From Hyphococcus sp. (lineage in GTDB: Bacteria; Pseudomonadota; Alphaproteobacteria; Caulobacterales; Parvularculaceae): a DNA stretch of 55,658 nt. Shown here piece after piece: positions 16,492 through 25,371 of the stretch; positions within the stretch are counted from its first letter, which is position 1, and every line of letters starts with the position of its first letter. A program made the position numbers and the translations under genes. The stretch is from assembly GCA_021776245.1 (NCBI GenBank), contig JAJFGF010000038.1, positions 1 to 55,658 on the forward strand, read 5' to 3'. The notes below the pieces were generated by a model that had not been told where the DNA came from, did no database searches, and worked only from the letters and a program-made list of their open reading frames with translations.

Positions 16492-17532
16492 ATGAGTCAT
16501 TTTCTGAAATGTGTCGCGGTAATATTGAGCGTTCTTGCTTTGGCAATTTCGCCGTCTCATGCGCAAAGCGATGCCTGGCAGGTCGTTGAATTGACCGGCG
16601 CCGTACGCATGGCGCAGCCCATGGCTACGGCGCAGCCAGTCTCAACTGGCGGGACGTTAAACGCCGGCGCAGTTTTATCGACAGGAATTGACGGTCGCGC
16701 GGTTCTGGTGCGCGGCGAACAGCAAATCATCGTCGGGCCAAACAGCCGCATGTCGCTGCCGGCCGGCGAAGAGCCCGGCATGACGCGCGTTCTTCAAGAT
16801 CTCGGCACGCTTCTTTTTAAAGTCGATAAGCGCGAAAAGCAGCATTTCCAGGTTGAAACGCCGGTCATCGCCGCTGTCGTCAAGGGCACGACATTTACGG
16901 TGACAGCAGGCGCTGACGCACATGCAGTACATGTTGCGGAGGGCGCCGTTGAGGTCTCCTCGCGCAATGGTATGGCGCGTGAATTGGTGACCGCCGGTCG
17001 CACGGCCCGCATTCTCCGTGGTAATCCTGGGGTCATCCAGTTTATCGACACCGCCCCGCGCGGCACCGACGGCGAAACCTCTGGCAAAGGCGTAACACCG
17101 ATCAAAAAAGCGTCTTTCGAACAGCCGGGCGAATTGACGATGCCTGCGGCGGTTGGCGATGCGCCGCTCGACTTTGCCGAATTGACGGAGGGGCTTGTGC
17201 AGTCAACCGAGAACAGAGCGCAGCCGGTTGGCGCCGCAGAACTGGCGAAATCGGGAAATGTCGCGGCGGCGGCGTCCGGTAATGCACAATCTTTCGGGAA
17301 TGCCGTTTCAGCGTTGCGGTCAAGCACGAGAGGCTACAGTGAAGTTGCCCGGCTGGCCGGCAGCAGCAACGGTAACCCTGATAGCAATAGTGCGAATGGC
17401 AATGGCCCTGCGGTGCCGGCTGTTCCGAATGGCAATGGCCCTGCCGTGCCGGCTATCCCGAATGGCATTGGCTCTGCCGTACCGGCTATCCCGAATGGCG
17501 ATGGCCTTGCCGTGCCGGCTAGTCCGAATTGA
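16492..17532 (+). CDS. Exported FecR-domain protein with C-terminal Pro/Gly/Asn repeats
   Basis: The start is the ATG after a strong GAGGAGGAGG site; the frame runs further upstream without family features. The 346 residues have a signal peptide (1-25, ending SPSHAQ), a FecR domain at about 60-190 (GRAVLVRGEQQIIVGPNSR, ETPVIAAVVKGTTFTVT and HVAEGAVEVSS) and a low-complexity tail. The last 44 residues are four copies of an 11-residue unit of the form NGxGxAVPAxP, encoded by four 33-base repeats (17395-17526). FecR domains bind peptides or glycans in the periplasm and often pair with CHASE2 kinases, as the next gene shows. Likely sensory or scaffold role. Confidence 0.88.
   Translation: MSHFLKCVAVILSVLALAISPSHAQSDAWQVVELTGAVRMAQPMATAQPVSTGGTLNAGAVLSTGIDGRAVLVRGEQQIIVGPNSRMSLPAGEEPGMTRVLQDLGTLLFKVDKREKQHFQVETPVIAAVVKGTTFTVTAGADAHAVHVAEGAVEVSSRNGMARELVTAGRTARILRGNPGVIQFIDTAPRGTDGETSGKGVTPIKKASFEQPGELTMPAAVGDAPLDFAELTEGLVQSTENRAQPVGAAELAKSGNVAAAASGNAQSFGNAVSALRSSTRGYSEVARLAGSSNGNPDSNSANGNGPAVPAVPNGNGPAVPAIPNGIGSAVPAIPNGDGLAVPASPN
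17395..17526 (+). repeat. Four 33-bp tandem repeats in the FecR gene
   Basis: Each unit begins aatggc and ends in a proline codon, encoding Asn-Gly-x-Gly-x-Ala-Val-Pro-Ala-x-Pro. The first two units differ by only a few bases; the third and fourth carry Ile/Ser and Asp/Leu changes. In-frame tandem units of this kind expand and contract easily, so tail length may vary between strains. Confidence 0.9.
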
Positions 17533-17678
17533 AATGCGAGCCCAATCGCTACGCCCGATTCGAAGGGGCCAAATAAGTAACTTCCGACTGCGGCGCATGG
17601 GCGCGCTGCAGTTTCTTTACGGGGGATCATCTTGACGGAGATGAAACAGCATAAGCAGGCGCAATTATCACGGCGTTC

Positions 17679-19994
17679 TTGAACGCAGTAGCCTTATTTC
17701 GGGGAAAGTCTTTGGGGGCGATAAAGAACAATATCCTGAAAATTAGAACGTGGCGCATCTCAAAAAATGCACCGCGTTTCGCTGTACCTGCGATCATATT
17801 TACTGTCATTTGTATTGCAACGTTGTCGGGTTTTTTCGAGGCGCGCGATCTTGCCTTGATGGATATGCGCTTTCGTCTTTTGGAGCGCGCACCCAGCGAC
17901 ACGCTGATCATCGTCGAAATCGATCCATACAGTCTTCAAGAAGAGGAGCGTTGGCCCTGGCCCCGCAACCGATATGCAAACGCGGTCGCCAATCTACAAG
18001 ATGCCGGCGCCGGATTGATCGCTATCGATGTGGATTTCTCGTCCCTTTCAGAAAAAGCCGGCGATGCGGCTTTTGCCGCCCAACTGTCTGCCCGTCCCGG
18101 TGAGGTTATTTTGCCGGTTTTCTCGCAATGGTCGTCACATGCCGGTTCCAAGCGGGCGATCATACAAACGCCGCCACATACATATTTCCTGAAAGACGCT
18201 GTCATGGCCAGCGTCAACCTGACACCGGAGAGGAACGGCATTGTTAGACGCGGTTGGCGTCATTTCGGTAAGGGCGCCGACTATCAGGCGACGCTCGCCG
18301 CAACGCTCGCGGACGCCCCCTCCATGCATAATGAGGGATTTTATATTGATTACAGCATTGATCCATCAAAAATCCGGCGTCTTTCCTTTAACGACGTCCT
18401 GCATAGCAATTTTCCGAAGGAGTCGGTTGCCGGCAAAAACATTCTCATCGGCGCGACGGCGTTGGAACTCGGAGACGAGTTTGCCTCGCCGGTTCGTGGC
18501 GTGGTTCCAGGGGTTGTTCTGCATGCACTGAGTTATGAAAGCCTTCGGCAAGACCGTGCGGTGATGCGGCCACATGCGGCTGTAACGTTAACGTTCGCGC
18601 TCGTTATCATATTATGTTTCTGCCGCTCTGGAAGAGATCGGCGCTGGCGTGCGGCAGCAAGACTGCATTTCGCCGTTTTCACGGCGTCGATTGTCGGGCC
18701 AACTGTTTTGCAGGCTGTGGTGCCCATAAGCTTTGACATGGCCGCTCCGATTGCTGCGCAGATCCTGTGCATTATCTATGTGACATTCCGCGAATTGCAC
18801 GAGCGCGCCAAACACCTCATCCGTCATCGTCTCGCAACGGCGCGCTCCCATGCGTTGACGAGCCTAGTTGTCAGCAGCAATTCCGATGGTGTCATTGTCG
18901 CCGCTGCAAGCGGCGCCATCGAATTGTGCAATGACCGTGCGAAAGAGTTGTTGGACATCAAAGACGAAGTGACGCCGAATGCATTGATCACTGATCTCGC
19001 GCCGGGCTTTCCATTATGTCCGGAAATTAGAAATTCGGGTGACATTGGCGTGAACGCGACCAGCGCTGCATTGCCACACTATTTTGAATTTGCTCTCGAA
19101 AGAAGGCCGAACCAGGTGCTTGAGATTGTCGCCGCCAGTGCGCCTTATGGCGATGGGAAGGCCGATGATCCGGATCGTTCGGCGTCGCATGTTTATGTAT
19201 ATACGGTGCGCGATATTTCGGAACGCAAGCGGATCGAAGCCGCTGAAAAGGCGGTTAAAGAAGACGCCATCGCGGCTAATAAGCTAAAGTCGCAACTTAT
19301 TTCAAACATTAGCCATGAGCTTCGAACACCGCTGAACGGGGTCATTGGATTTGCCGATCTTATGCAAAAGGAATCGTTCGGTCCCTTAGGCGTTTCAGAA
19401 TACAAGGAATTTTCTGAAAGCATATATGTCAGCGGCAAACGCTTGTTGTCCGTTGTCAACGATATGTTGAGCATCGCCAAGCTCGACACGCGTGATTATC
19501 AACTCAGTAAGGAAGTTGGGCAGATAGACGAGATTATCGAGCACAGCATTGACAATTTTGCGGCGCAAATATCAGACCGGGATAGGCAAGTTTCCATCGA
19601 AATTTCCGAAGACATATCCGCTTTAAACATCGACTTTAACGTCGTCAGGGAAATGCTGTTGCACCTGATCGCTAATGCGTTGAAATTTTCCGGCGACGAC
19701 CCACGCATTGTTATTCGCGCCATGCTGCAGATAAACGACCTTGTGATCGAAGTTGAAGACAATGGCTGTGGCGTCGATCCGCAATTATTGCCGAATTTAA
19801 CGCAAGCGTTTTATCAGGCCGACAGCGCCCTGAGCCGCCAACATGAGGGCGCTGGACTTGGCCTCTATATCGTGGAGAAATTAGTCAATTTGCATGAAGG
19901 CAGCGTCGAATTCGTAAGCAGCAAGGGCGCCGGTTTTACCGCTCGATTGCGCTTTCACAATATCGCCGTCCAAAAAAGCAGGTGCGCTGCGTAG
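17679..19994 (+). CDS. CHASE2-domain sensor histidine kinase
   Basis: About 771 residues. One N-terminal transmembrane helix (about 35-52) is followed by a periplasmic CHASE2 domain (about 55-300, with DLALMDMRFRLLERAPSDT and the ALSYESLRQDRAV end). Three transmembrane helices (300-370) come next, then a PAS-like domain (about 390-510), HisKA with phosphoacceptor His546 in ISHELRTPLNGVIGF, and an ATPase domain with HLIANALKF, EVEDNGCGV and HEGAGLGLYIVEKL. It likely autophosphorylates on a periplasmic signal; no response regulator gene is adjacent. The exact start is uncertain (TTG here; another TTG lies about 32 bases on). Follows the FecR gene by 146 bases, probably one operon. Confidence 0.93.
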   Translation: MNAVALFRGKSLGAIKNNILKIRTWRISKNAPRFAVPAIIFTVICIATLSGFFEARDLALMDMRFRLLERAPSDTLIIVEIDPYSLQEEERWPWPRNRYANAVANLQDAGAGLIAIDVDFSSLSEKAGDAAFAAQLSARPGEVILPVFSQWSSHAGSKRAIIQTPPHTYFLKDAVMASVNLTPERNGIVRRGWRHFGKGADYQATLAATLADAPSMHNEGFYIDYSIDPSKIRRLSFNDVLHSNFPKESVAGKNILIGATALELGDEFASPVRGVVPGVVLHALSYESLRQDRAVMRPHAAVTLTFALVIILCFCRSGRDRRWRAAARLHFAVFTASIVGPTVLQAVVPISFDMAAPIAAQILCIIYVTFRELHERAKHLIRHRLATARSHALTSLVVSSNSDGVIVAAASGAIELCNDRAKELLDIKDEVTPNALITDLAPGFPLCPEIRNSGDIGVNATSAALPHYFEFALERRPNQVLEIVAASAPYGDGKADDPDRSASHVYVYTVRDISERKRIEAAEKAVKEDAIAANKLKSQLISNISHELRTPLNGVIGFADLMQKESFGPLGVSEYKEFSESIYVSGKRLLSVVNDMLSIAKLDTRDYQLSKEVGQIDEIIEHSIDNFAAQISDRDRQVSIEISEDISALNIDFNVVREMLLHLIANALKFSGDDPRIVIRAMLQINDLVIEVEDNGCGVDPQLLPNLTQAFYQADSALSRQHEGAGLGLYIVEKLVNLHEGSVEFVSSKGAGFTARLRFHNIAVQKSRCAA

Positions 19995-20003
19995 GCAAGC
20001 CTA

Positions 20004-20399
20004 TTAAAGTTGTGCCGGTTGCAATCTGCGCGGCAGTTTAAGGCCGAGTGCTTGCTGCGCTGACGCAGCGACGAAACCCAGCCACGCCCATGCGCCGATG
20101 ACTTTGGTGCCGTCTTCCATAAAGATCAGATCGGCGACGGCGCCGCCGAACATCATGTCAAGACCGGCGCTGAAAACAAGCAGCGAAAGTGCAGCTGTCA
20201 GAAAAGCCAAATCGGTGCGGCGGAAATATCGCCAATATTTAAAAGCAATTGCCGCCGCAGCCGCGCCGATCAGCGTCAATATGAGTTTTTCGCTGCCGCC
20301 AAAACTGGGCGCTACGACTTCGTGAATAAGAAAGGCGTCATCGGCGAGAATGTAAGCGGTCAACAGTCCGCAGGCGAAAAACAAATCTGCCCGGCCCAT
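20004..20399 (-). CDS. Hypothetical four-helix membrane protein
   Basis: A 131-residue protein with four hydrophobic stretches (about 5-22, 36-50, 60-78 and 98-115) and a basic C-terminal tail (KLPRRLQP). An acidic pair in the first helix (LADDAFLIHE) and a Met/Asp-rich loop could be functional, but I do not know the family. It is convergent with the CHASE2 kinase, with only 9 bases between stops, and lies downstream of the peroxidase gene with a 145-base gap. Confidence 0.7.
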   Translation of the reverse strand: MGRADLFFACGLLTAYILADDAFLIHEVVAPSFGGSEKLILTLIGAAAAAIAFKYWRYFRRTDLAFLTAALSLLVFSAGLDMMFGGAVADLIFMEDGTKVIGAWAWLGFVAASAQQALGLKLPRRLQPAQL

Positions 20400-20544
20400 G
20401 TCGCCGGCGGCCCGGACGCCGTTCGGCGCACCCCGTCGTCTCCGGCGTTAACCTTTCAATGCCTGTGCCAGCATAATGGCGGGCCCGCCCGCCCGGCTGT
20501 GCGGCGGCGCAAGACAAAACAGCTGAAATGCTTGAAGGACTGGA

Positions 20545-22377
20545 TTAACGCCGGCGCCCGTGATCGCTTTTTTCTTTTACGTAAAACACATTTTCCTGCA
20601 GCTCTTTGCCGATCTTTGTGTTGCGCTGAATGATGCGGGCCAGTGTTGTGTTTTTGACCAGCTGCATTTCACGGCGAGTTAAATGGCGTTGATACCAGAA
20701 CCGGTCGCCGTCGCGCAGCGCTTCGAACTGGAAGGCGAGCATCGCCTGGCACATGGGGCCAAGTTGCGATCCTCGTGACATCATCGGATCTTCGGCGAGA
20801 CCGCCAACCCACAAATCGATATCGTCAACATTCCCATAGGCGCTGAAAAGCGCCTGCTGGATCGCTGCATTGGCGGTGATCTCGCTAAAATCCCGTGCGC
20901 GGTCAAAGCCGAGCGCCTGGCGCATGTCATTGTAAGAGCCAAGCCCGTGATCGCGGCCCCGTTGAATGTTTAATGCTGCAAGGTCGAGGCCGCCAGCGCC
21001 CGGCCTGCCGAATAAAAAATTTCTGAGCGCGCCGGTAATGCTTACATCGACTTTCTGATGCGCCTGACCTGCAAGGCCGCGTAATATCGGATCGAGATCT
21101 CGGCTTCGCTTTAAATAAGACGGGGCGGTAAAGAACGCATCGCGCAGCGCCACATGGCCTGTTCCAATCTCCGCGCCCTTTTTGTTAAGGCGCAACAATT
21201 CCTCACCCAGCATGCTGTGACCCAGCCGATAGGCTGCGGCTGAGAATTCATTATAGATACCGGGATTAATTGATGGGTCATAGCCGCGATAGGGACGCAA
21301 CGCGTCCCGGCCCATCAACGCCGGTATGAATTCATCATAGGTGATCATCTGAATTTCAGCGATCACCAGACGCCGCGCCAATTGAAAGATTTCCTCCGGG
21401 CTGCGGTTGCGATGACGGCGCTGCAACAGCGCGGCGAGGCGGTTATGCTCGCGCAGGAATAATGTGTGCATTGCCGTAAGCCCGAGCTGTTCGTTGGCGC
21501 GAACATCGCCTGCAAGAAACAGCGTCGTCGGATCAGCGACAAATCCATTGGCGTTGGAAAGATTATCTACATTAAACGGCAACAAATTGCCGTCGCTGGT
21601 TTTTAAAAAGGGACTGTCCGGGCCGACGCGAAGGGCTGCTGCGCGCGCATCGTCGGAACCATAGACATTTGACGCATCAATCCAGCTGGTGATTTCATTT
21701 TCCTGCTCGCGCGGATTGGCAAGGTCGGTACCGGTCAGGGGATCATAAAGCGCGCGATTGAATCTGATTACCGCCGCGCCGGTTCCGTCCGGATCGAAAT
21801 ATGGATCGCCCCCTGGGACTTTTATATTGGCGGCCTCGTCAGTGCTGCCATCGGTGAGATCAATATCGTGATCAAGAAACTGCCCCCATTGCCAGACAAA
21901 ATCGCTGGCTCCATAGGGGTTCGGCATCGATTGATCTTCCGGCTGATCAAGAACGATATTGCTGACCTGGCGCGCGCTTGGGCGCAACGGCCCGGCAAGA
22001 ATTGAAATGCCGTCGGCATAGTCGGGTTCGGTAATCCTTTGAAGGTGGATAAAACTCGCGCCCCATTTTGGATTGTCGATATTGTTGCTGGTGCCGTCAT
22101 AGGTGCGTATTTCACGCACGCCGGAATGCGGGCGGCGGAAGTCTCTCCGCTTGCGCGGTTCGTCTACGCGCTCGCGGCGCTCTTCGGCGTCGTTGGAAAT
22201 GCCTTGCGAGGAATTCGATTTTCGTTCTTCGGATTTTCCCGGACGCTCGCGGTTATTTTCGCTTGTTGACTGTCGGGCAAGCGCGGATACGCCCAAAATG
22301 CCGGTCGCGGAAATGCTTCCCACAAAAATAAAGGCGGCCATGATCATGATGGCGGCGGTGAAGACAGAACGCAGCAT
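20545..22377 (-). CDS. Exported animal-type haem peroxidase
   Basis: A 610-residue member of the animal haem peroxidase superfamily (relatives of myeloperoxidase, peroxidasin and bacterial peroxicins). A signal peptide covers about 1-35, and a polar Arg/Glu/Ser-rich linker runs to about 85. The catalytic domain follows. The distal His and calcium-binding Asp are in QWGQFLDHDIDLTDG. A substrate-channel Arg is nearby, and RLGHSMLGEELLRL holds the proximal His. NIQRGRDHGLGSYNDMRQA is a family signature. It oxidises halides or phenolics using hydrogen peroxide, probably in the periplasm or outside the cell. The ECF sigma gene lies upstream on the same strand, so it may be the sigma's target. Confidence 0.93.
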   Translation of the reverse strand: MLRSVFTAAIMIMAAFIFVGSISATGILGVSALARQSTSENNRERPGKSEERKSNSSQGISNDAEERRERVDEPRKRRDFRRPHSGVREIRTYDGTSNNIDNPKWGASFIHLQRITEPDYADGISILAGPLRPSARQVSNIVLDQPEDQSMPNPYGASDFVWQWGQFLDHDIDLTDGSTDEAANIKVPGGDPYFDPDGTGAAVIRFNRALYDPLTGTDLANPREQENEITSWIDASNVYGSDDARAAALRVGPDSPFLKTSDGNLLPFNVDNLSNANGFVADPTTLFLAGDVRANEQLGLTAMHTLFLREHNRLAALLQRRHRNRSPEEIFQLARRLVIAEIQMITYDEFIPALMGRDALRPYRGYDPSINPGIYNEFSAAAYRLGHSMLGEELLRLNKKGAEIGTGHVALRDAFFTAPSYLKRSRDLDPILRGLAGQAHQKVDVSITGALRNFLFGRPGAGGLDLAALNIQRGRDHGLGSYNDMRQALGFDRARDFSEITANAAIQQALFSAYGNVDDIDLWVGGLAEDPMMSRGSQLGPMCQAMLAFQFEALRDGDRFWYQRHLTRREMQLVKNTTLARIIQRNTKIGKELQENVFYVKEKSDHGRRR

Positions 22378-22513
22378 CTACAACTCCCCAAAGTTGCACG
22401 GAGCAAAAACATTTCCCGCGGCAAATTGATTGCCAAAAGACAGTGTAATCGATCGCGGGACGAAAATGAAGATGTGCAAATTGCGTTCACTAAGCCGCGG
22501 CAGAGCAGGACAA

Positions 22514-23407
22514 TTAAGCGTGAATGGTAATTGCGGCGTCGGCCATCACATATCGCGCATAGCGATAATCCCGGATCAAGGAAAGTTTCCCCTGATCCCA
22601 TTGAAGGAGAACGAAATAGGCAGGAACAGCGGCGTCCGCGCCTTCGGAAACCAAAATAGCCGGCCGGTCTTCAACAAATCCCGGGGTCAGGAGCACGCCC
22701 TCGAGTTTGCTGTAGTTATTAAAATAATTGCCGACGTCAGGCGCGCCTTTCGCCTGGGCGCGCTCAACGAGGTCAAGCCTGACGTCATCGGCCAGCATGG
22801 CGCGGACGGCGTCAAAATCCCGCGCGTTAAAGCGCGCAACATATTCCGCGAGCAAACGCGCTTCGGGCTCATCAAGTTTAAGCGGCGCGTCGGTGTCGAG
22901 TGATTTGGAAAGTTTTCTCAAATTGGCGCGTCCGCGATGGAGCGCCGCCTTGACGGCGCCGGTGCTTGCGTCAAGCGTTTCGGATATTTCCGTCAGCGAA
23001 TAGCCGATAACATCCATCAGGATCACACAGCTGCGTTGCATTGGCGTCAGCTGCAGGAAGATCGACAAAGCAAATGTCGCCAACTCTCGTTGTTCCAGTG
23101 GGGGATCTATTTCCGCCTGCAGCGGATATTCTTCCAATGGTTCAATCGCATCGCGCTTTTTCTTTCGAAGATAATCAATTGACTTGTTATGAGCGATTTT
23201 GAGCAGCCAGCCTTCAAGATTTGCAACTTCCGTTGTCGGCAGGAGATAAAAAGCCCTCGCCAGAACTTCCTGAACCACGTCTTCGGCGTCTATGACGGAC
23301 CCCGTCATTCTCGAGCAATATCGATGAAGATTGGGCCGGAAGCGCTCAATCAACTGATTGAACTCTTCGCGGGCCTCAACCAGGAGTGCGTGCGATTTTT
23401 CGGTCAT
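22514..23407 (-). CDS. ECF RNA polymerase sigma factor with SnoaL-like C-terminal domain
   Basis: The 297 residues hold sigma region 2 (about 15-85, RFRPNLHRYCSRMTG and DAEDVVQEVLARAF with KSIDYLRKKKRD) and region 4 (about 110-165, LTPMQRSCVILMDVIGYS and STGAVKAALHRGRANLRK). A C-terminal SnoaL-like domain occupies about 185-295. This matches SigJ/ECF41-type sigmas, in which the tail replaces a separate anti-sigma factor and regulates activity. The upstream gene, 65 bases away, encodes an ABM-like protein and the downstream gene a haem peroxidase, suggesting an oxidative-stress or xenobiotic regulon. ECF41 assignment rests on architecture only. Confidence 0.92.
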   Translation of the reverse strand: MTEKSHALLVEAREEFNQLIERFRPNLHRYCSRMTGSVIDAEDVVQEVLARAFYLLPTTEVANLEGWLLKIAHNKSIDYLRKKKRDAIEPLEEYPLQAEIDPPLEQRELATFALSIFLQLTPMQRSCVILMDVIGYSLTEISETLDASTGAVKAALHRGRANLRKLSKSLDTDAPLKLDEPEARLLAEYVARFNARDFDAVRAMLADDVRLDLVERAQAKGAPDVGNYFNNYSKLEGVLLTPGFVEDRPAILVSEGADAAVPAYFVLLQWDQGKLSLIRDYRYARYVMADAAITIHA

Positions 23408-23472
23408 CGTTCTCGGTTCAGCATTGCGGCATTACCGTCGTAAATTCCAAAACCAACAGTTCTCCGAATTAT

Positions 23473-23793
23473 TCAAATTAGTACGCGATATGCGCCAATG
23501 GTTTCAATCGATGAAAATATCGGCGGTTCTTCACATCGCGCAGCGATGCCGCTGGCAAATGCCTTGAATTCTTTGAATTGTTGTAGCGGGTTAGAACCGT
23601 CCGCCGTTTCAACGATGGCGATATGCATAAAACTGACGCCGTCTTCCAGTTGGAATGTCACATAGCGAAGATGATCGGGCCTTGTTTCTTCAAGGGTGTG
23701 AAATACCGATTTTATATAATCGATATTTTCCTGAACGCGGTCTTTTTTGACTTTGTATCTGACGAATTTTCTATTGGGACCTGTCCCGGCCAT
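23473..23793 (-). CDS. ABM-like (antibiotic biosynthesis monooxygenase fold) protein
   Basis: A 106-residue protein with the ferredoxin-like ABM layout: FVRYKVKKDRVQENIDYI opening strand-helix, a middle strand LRYVTFQLEDGVSFMHIAIV and a closing helix before IETIGAYRVL. ABM proteins are small dimers that oxidise quinols without cofactors or bind haem, though many have no known activity. The sigma factor gene follows on the same strand, which is the sort of neighbour expected for SnoaL-tailed sigmas. The family call is by fold pattern, so moderate. Confidence 0.7.
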   Translation of the reverse strand: MAGTGPNRKFVRYKVKKDRVQENIDYIKSVFHTLEETRPDHLRYVTFQLEDGVSFMHIAIVETADGSNPLQQFKEFKAFASGIAARCEEPPIFSSIETIGAYRVLI

Positions 23794-23811
23794 AAATTCT
23801 CCTTCTGGTTT

Positions 23812-24624
23812 CTAAAGAGGTTCCTGTTTCGCGGAAAGAGCACCGAGCGCCGCGTTTAGTTGAGCGCGAAGGCTGTCATTGACGGTGTCGAAATCAAGGC
23901 AATAGGCGCCATCGGCGCGGACGTCGCACAACCGCTTCAGCATCTGCGCATATTCGGCGTTGATCGCGGCGGTTTCGGCGGCGCCCAACATCTGGATCAT
24001 ATAGGCGGCTTTGCCGTCGGCGCCGCCCCGATTGCGTGGAAACGGGTAAACGGGGCTGAAGTGAATTCCGCCCAGGTCTTCAAACACCGTATTCGATGCA
24101 TAAAACATGTAATGAGGAACATTGAGCGTTGCGACCATTCCGTCAGGCGTATAGGCGCGCAAGAACGGCGAAATCATTGTAGATACGCCAGGCTTCTTCG
24201 GCGCCGTGACTTTCGACTTCAGTGCGACGACCAGATCGCGCGCGCTCATTCCTTTAGCGCGCTGCTCTTCGGCATAAAGCCACGCTGGCGCAAAGGAACG
24301 CGATCCTTCCGCATCAAAACATATGGGAATAAGCAGGTCGTCGCGATATTCGAGATAATTTGCCAGCTCCTCAATATCCGTTCGAGCGACAAAGCACGTA
24401 TAGCCATTAGAGCCGGCTTGGGATTGGCGCAATCCTGTTTCAGGGTCATAAAGAAAGACGCTTGCCTGCCCACGCAAATGTGACGGGGCGGCGCTCAGGG
24501 CCAGCTCAGTTTCTAAATCTTGGGGCAGCTGCGGCGTTGCAGTTTGTGCGTCCGCTTTGGCGCAGCCCATGAGCAAAAGCCCAGTGGCTATCGCGGCAAA
24601 CTTTTGCCGGTCTGATTGGCGCAT
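23812..24624 (-). CDS. Hypothetical lipoprotein
   Basis: I set the start at MRQSDRQKFAAIATG, preceded by GAGGAG; six extra upstream codons are possible. The signal ends in the lipobox LLMGC with the lipidated Cys about residue 20. The mature part (about 250 residues) is soluble with four cysteines (around YTCFVAR, LIPICFD, KRLCDVRADGAYCLD), possibly disulfide-bonded. I do not recognise the family; it contains the segment YFYASNTVFEDLGGIHFSP-like YMFYASNTVFEDLGGIHF. It may be co-transcribed with the ABM-sigma genes (18 bases before the ABM start's far side). It diverges from the TPR gene at 24829 across about 200 bases. Confidence 0.75.
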   Translation of the reverse strand: MRQSDRQKFAAIATGLLLMGCAKADAQTATPQLPQDLETELALSAAPSHLRGQASVFLYDPETGLRQSQAGSNGYTCFVARTDIEELANYLEYRDDLLIPICFDAEGSRSFAPAWLYAEEQRAKGMSARDLVVALKSKVTAPKKPGVSTMISPFLRAYTPDGMVATLNVPHYMFYASNTVFEDLGGIHFSPVYPFPRNRGGADGKAAYMIQMLGAAETAAINAEYAQMLKRLCDVRADGAYCLDFDTVNDSLRAQLNAALGALSAKQEPL

Positions 24625-24828
24625 ATGATCCTCCTCATGCATTGATTACCGGGAAGACGTTTGGGAATGCGGAAAGGATACGGGGGGCTTGGAAAAAGAA
24701 GCATTTTGAGCCGAAAAGCCGGTTTTGATGTGGCGCGACACGCAACAATGACCACATCGCGCCATTTCAGATTGGTATTGCTCTCCCGATGGGATAAAGC
24801 TGGCGGCGCATTCAAAGGAGATTGGGCC

Positions 24829-25371
24829 ATGCGGTTTCCCGCTTTTCTTGCTTTTTTTCTGTTTCCGGTTGCGTTTTCCTTCAGCGCTGTCGCGCAGATG
24901 TCAGTGACAACCATTGGCGCGACTGAAGCGGCCGATTGCTATAAAAACGCGCAAAATGATTTTGAAAATGACACAGGGCCCTGCGACGCGGCGCTGAAAG
25001 ACCGCAATACCACACGCCGCGACCGGATGAAGACCCATGTTAATCGCGGCATCATCCACAATCGCAACGGGGATCTTGCTGCGGCGCGTGCGGATTTCGA
25101 TGCGGCGATCGGAATGGACGGCGCGCTCGCTGAGGCTTATCTTAATCGCGGCAATACGCATTTTCACGGCGCACGCTATGATGATGCGCTCGCCGATTAT
25201 CAAAAGTCTCTCGCGCTCGACGTGCAAAAGCCCTGGGCCGCCTGGTATAATATCGGCCTTGTCTATGACGCCAAAAAAGATGTTGAAAAAGCGCGCCAGG
25301 CCTATGAGAAGGCGCTGGAACTAAATCCGAGCTTTACGTTGGCGCGGCAAAAGCTTGAGGGACGTAATTGA
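24829..25371 (+). CDS. Exported TPR-repeat protein
   Basis: The start is the ATG after AAAGGAG; a longer frame upstream lacks signal-peptide sense. The 180-residue product has a signal peptide (MRFPAFLAFFLFPVAFSFSAVAQ) and three tetratricopeptide repeats at about 75-108, 109-142 and 143-176, in which NRGIIHNRNGDLAAARADF and NRGNTHFHGARYDDALADY fit the repeat consensus. Two cysteines before the repeats could pair. Such proteins are periplasmic scaffolds. Its stop overlaps the threonine synthase start by 4 bases, so the two are translationally coupled although no functional link is obvious. Confidence 0.85.
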   Translation: MRFPAFLAFFLFPVAFSFSAVAQMSVTTIGATEAADCYKNAQNDFENDTGPCDAALKDRNTTRRDRMKTHVNRGIIHNRNGDLAAARADFDAAIGMDGALAEAYLNRGNTHFHGARYDDALADYQKSLALDVQKPWAAWYNIGLVYDAKKDVEKARQAYEKALELNPSFTLARQKLEGRN

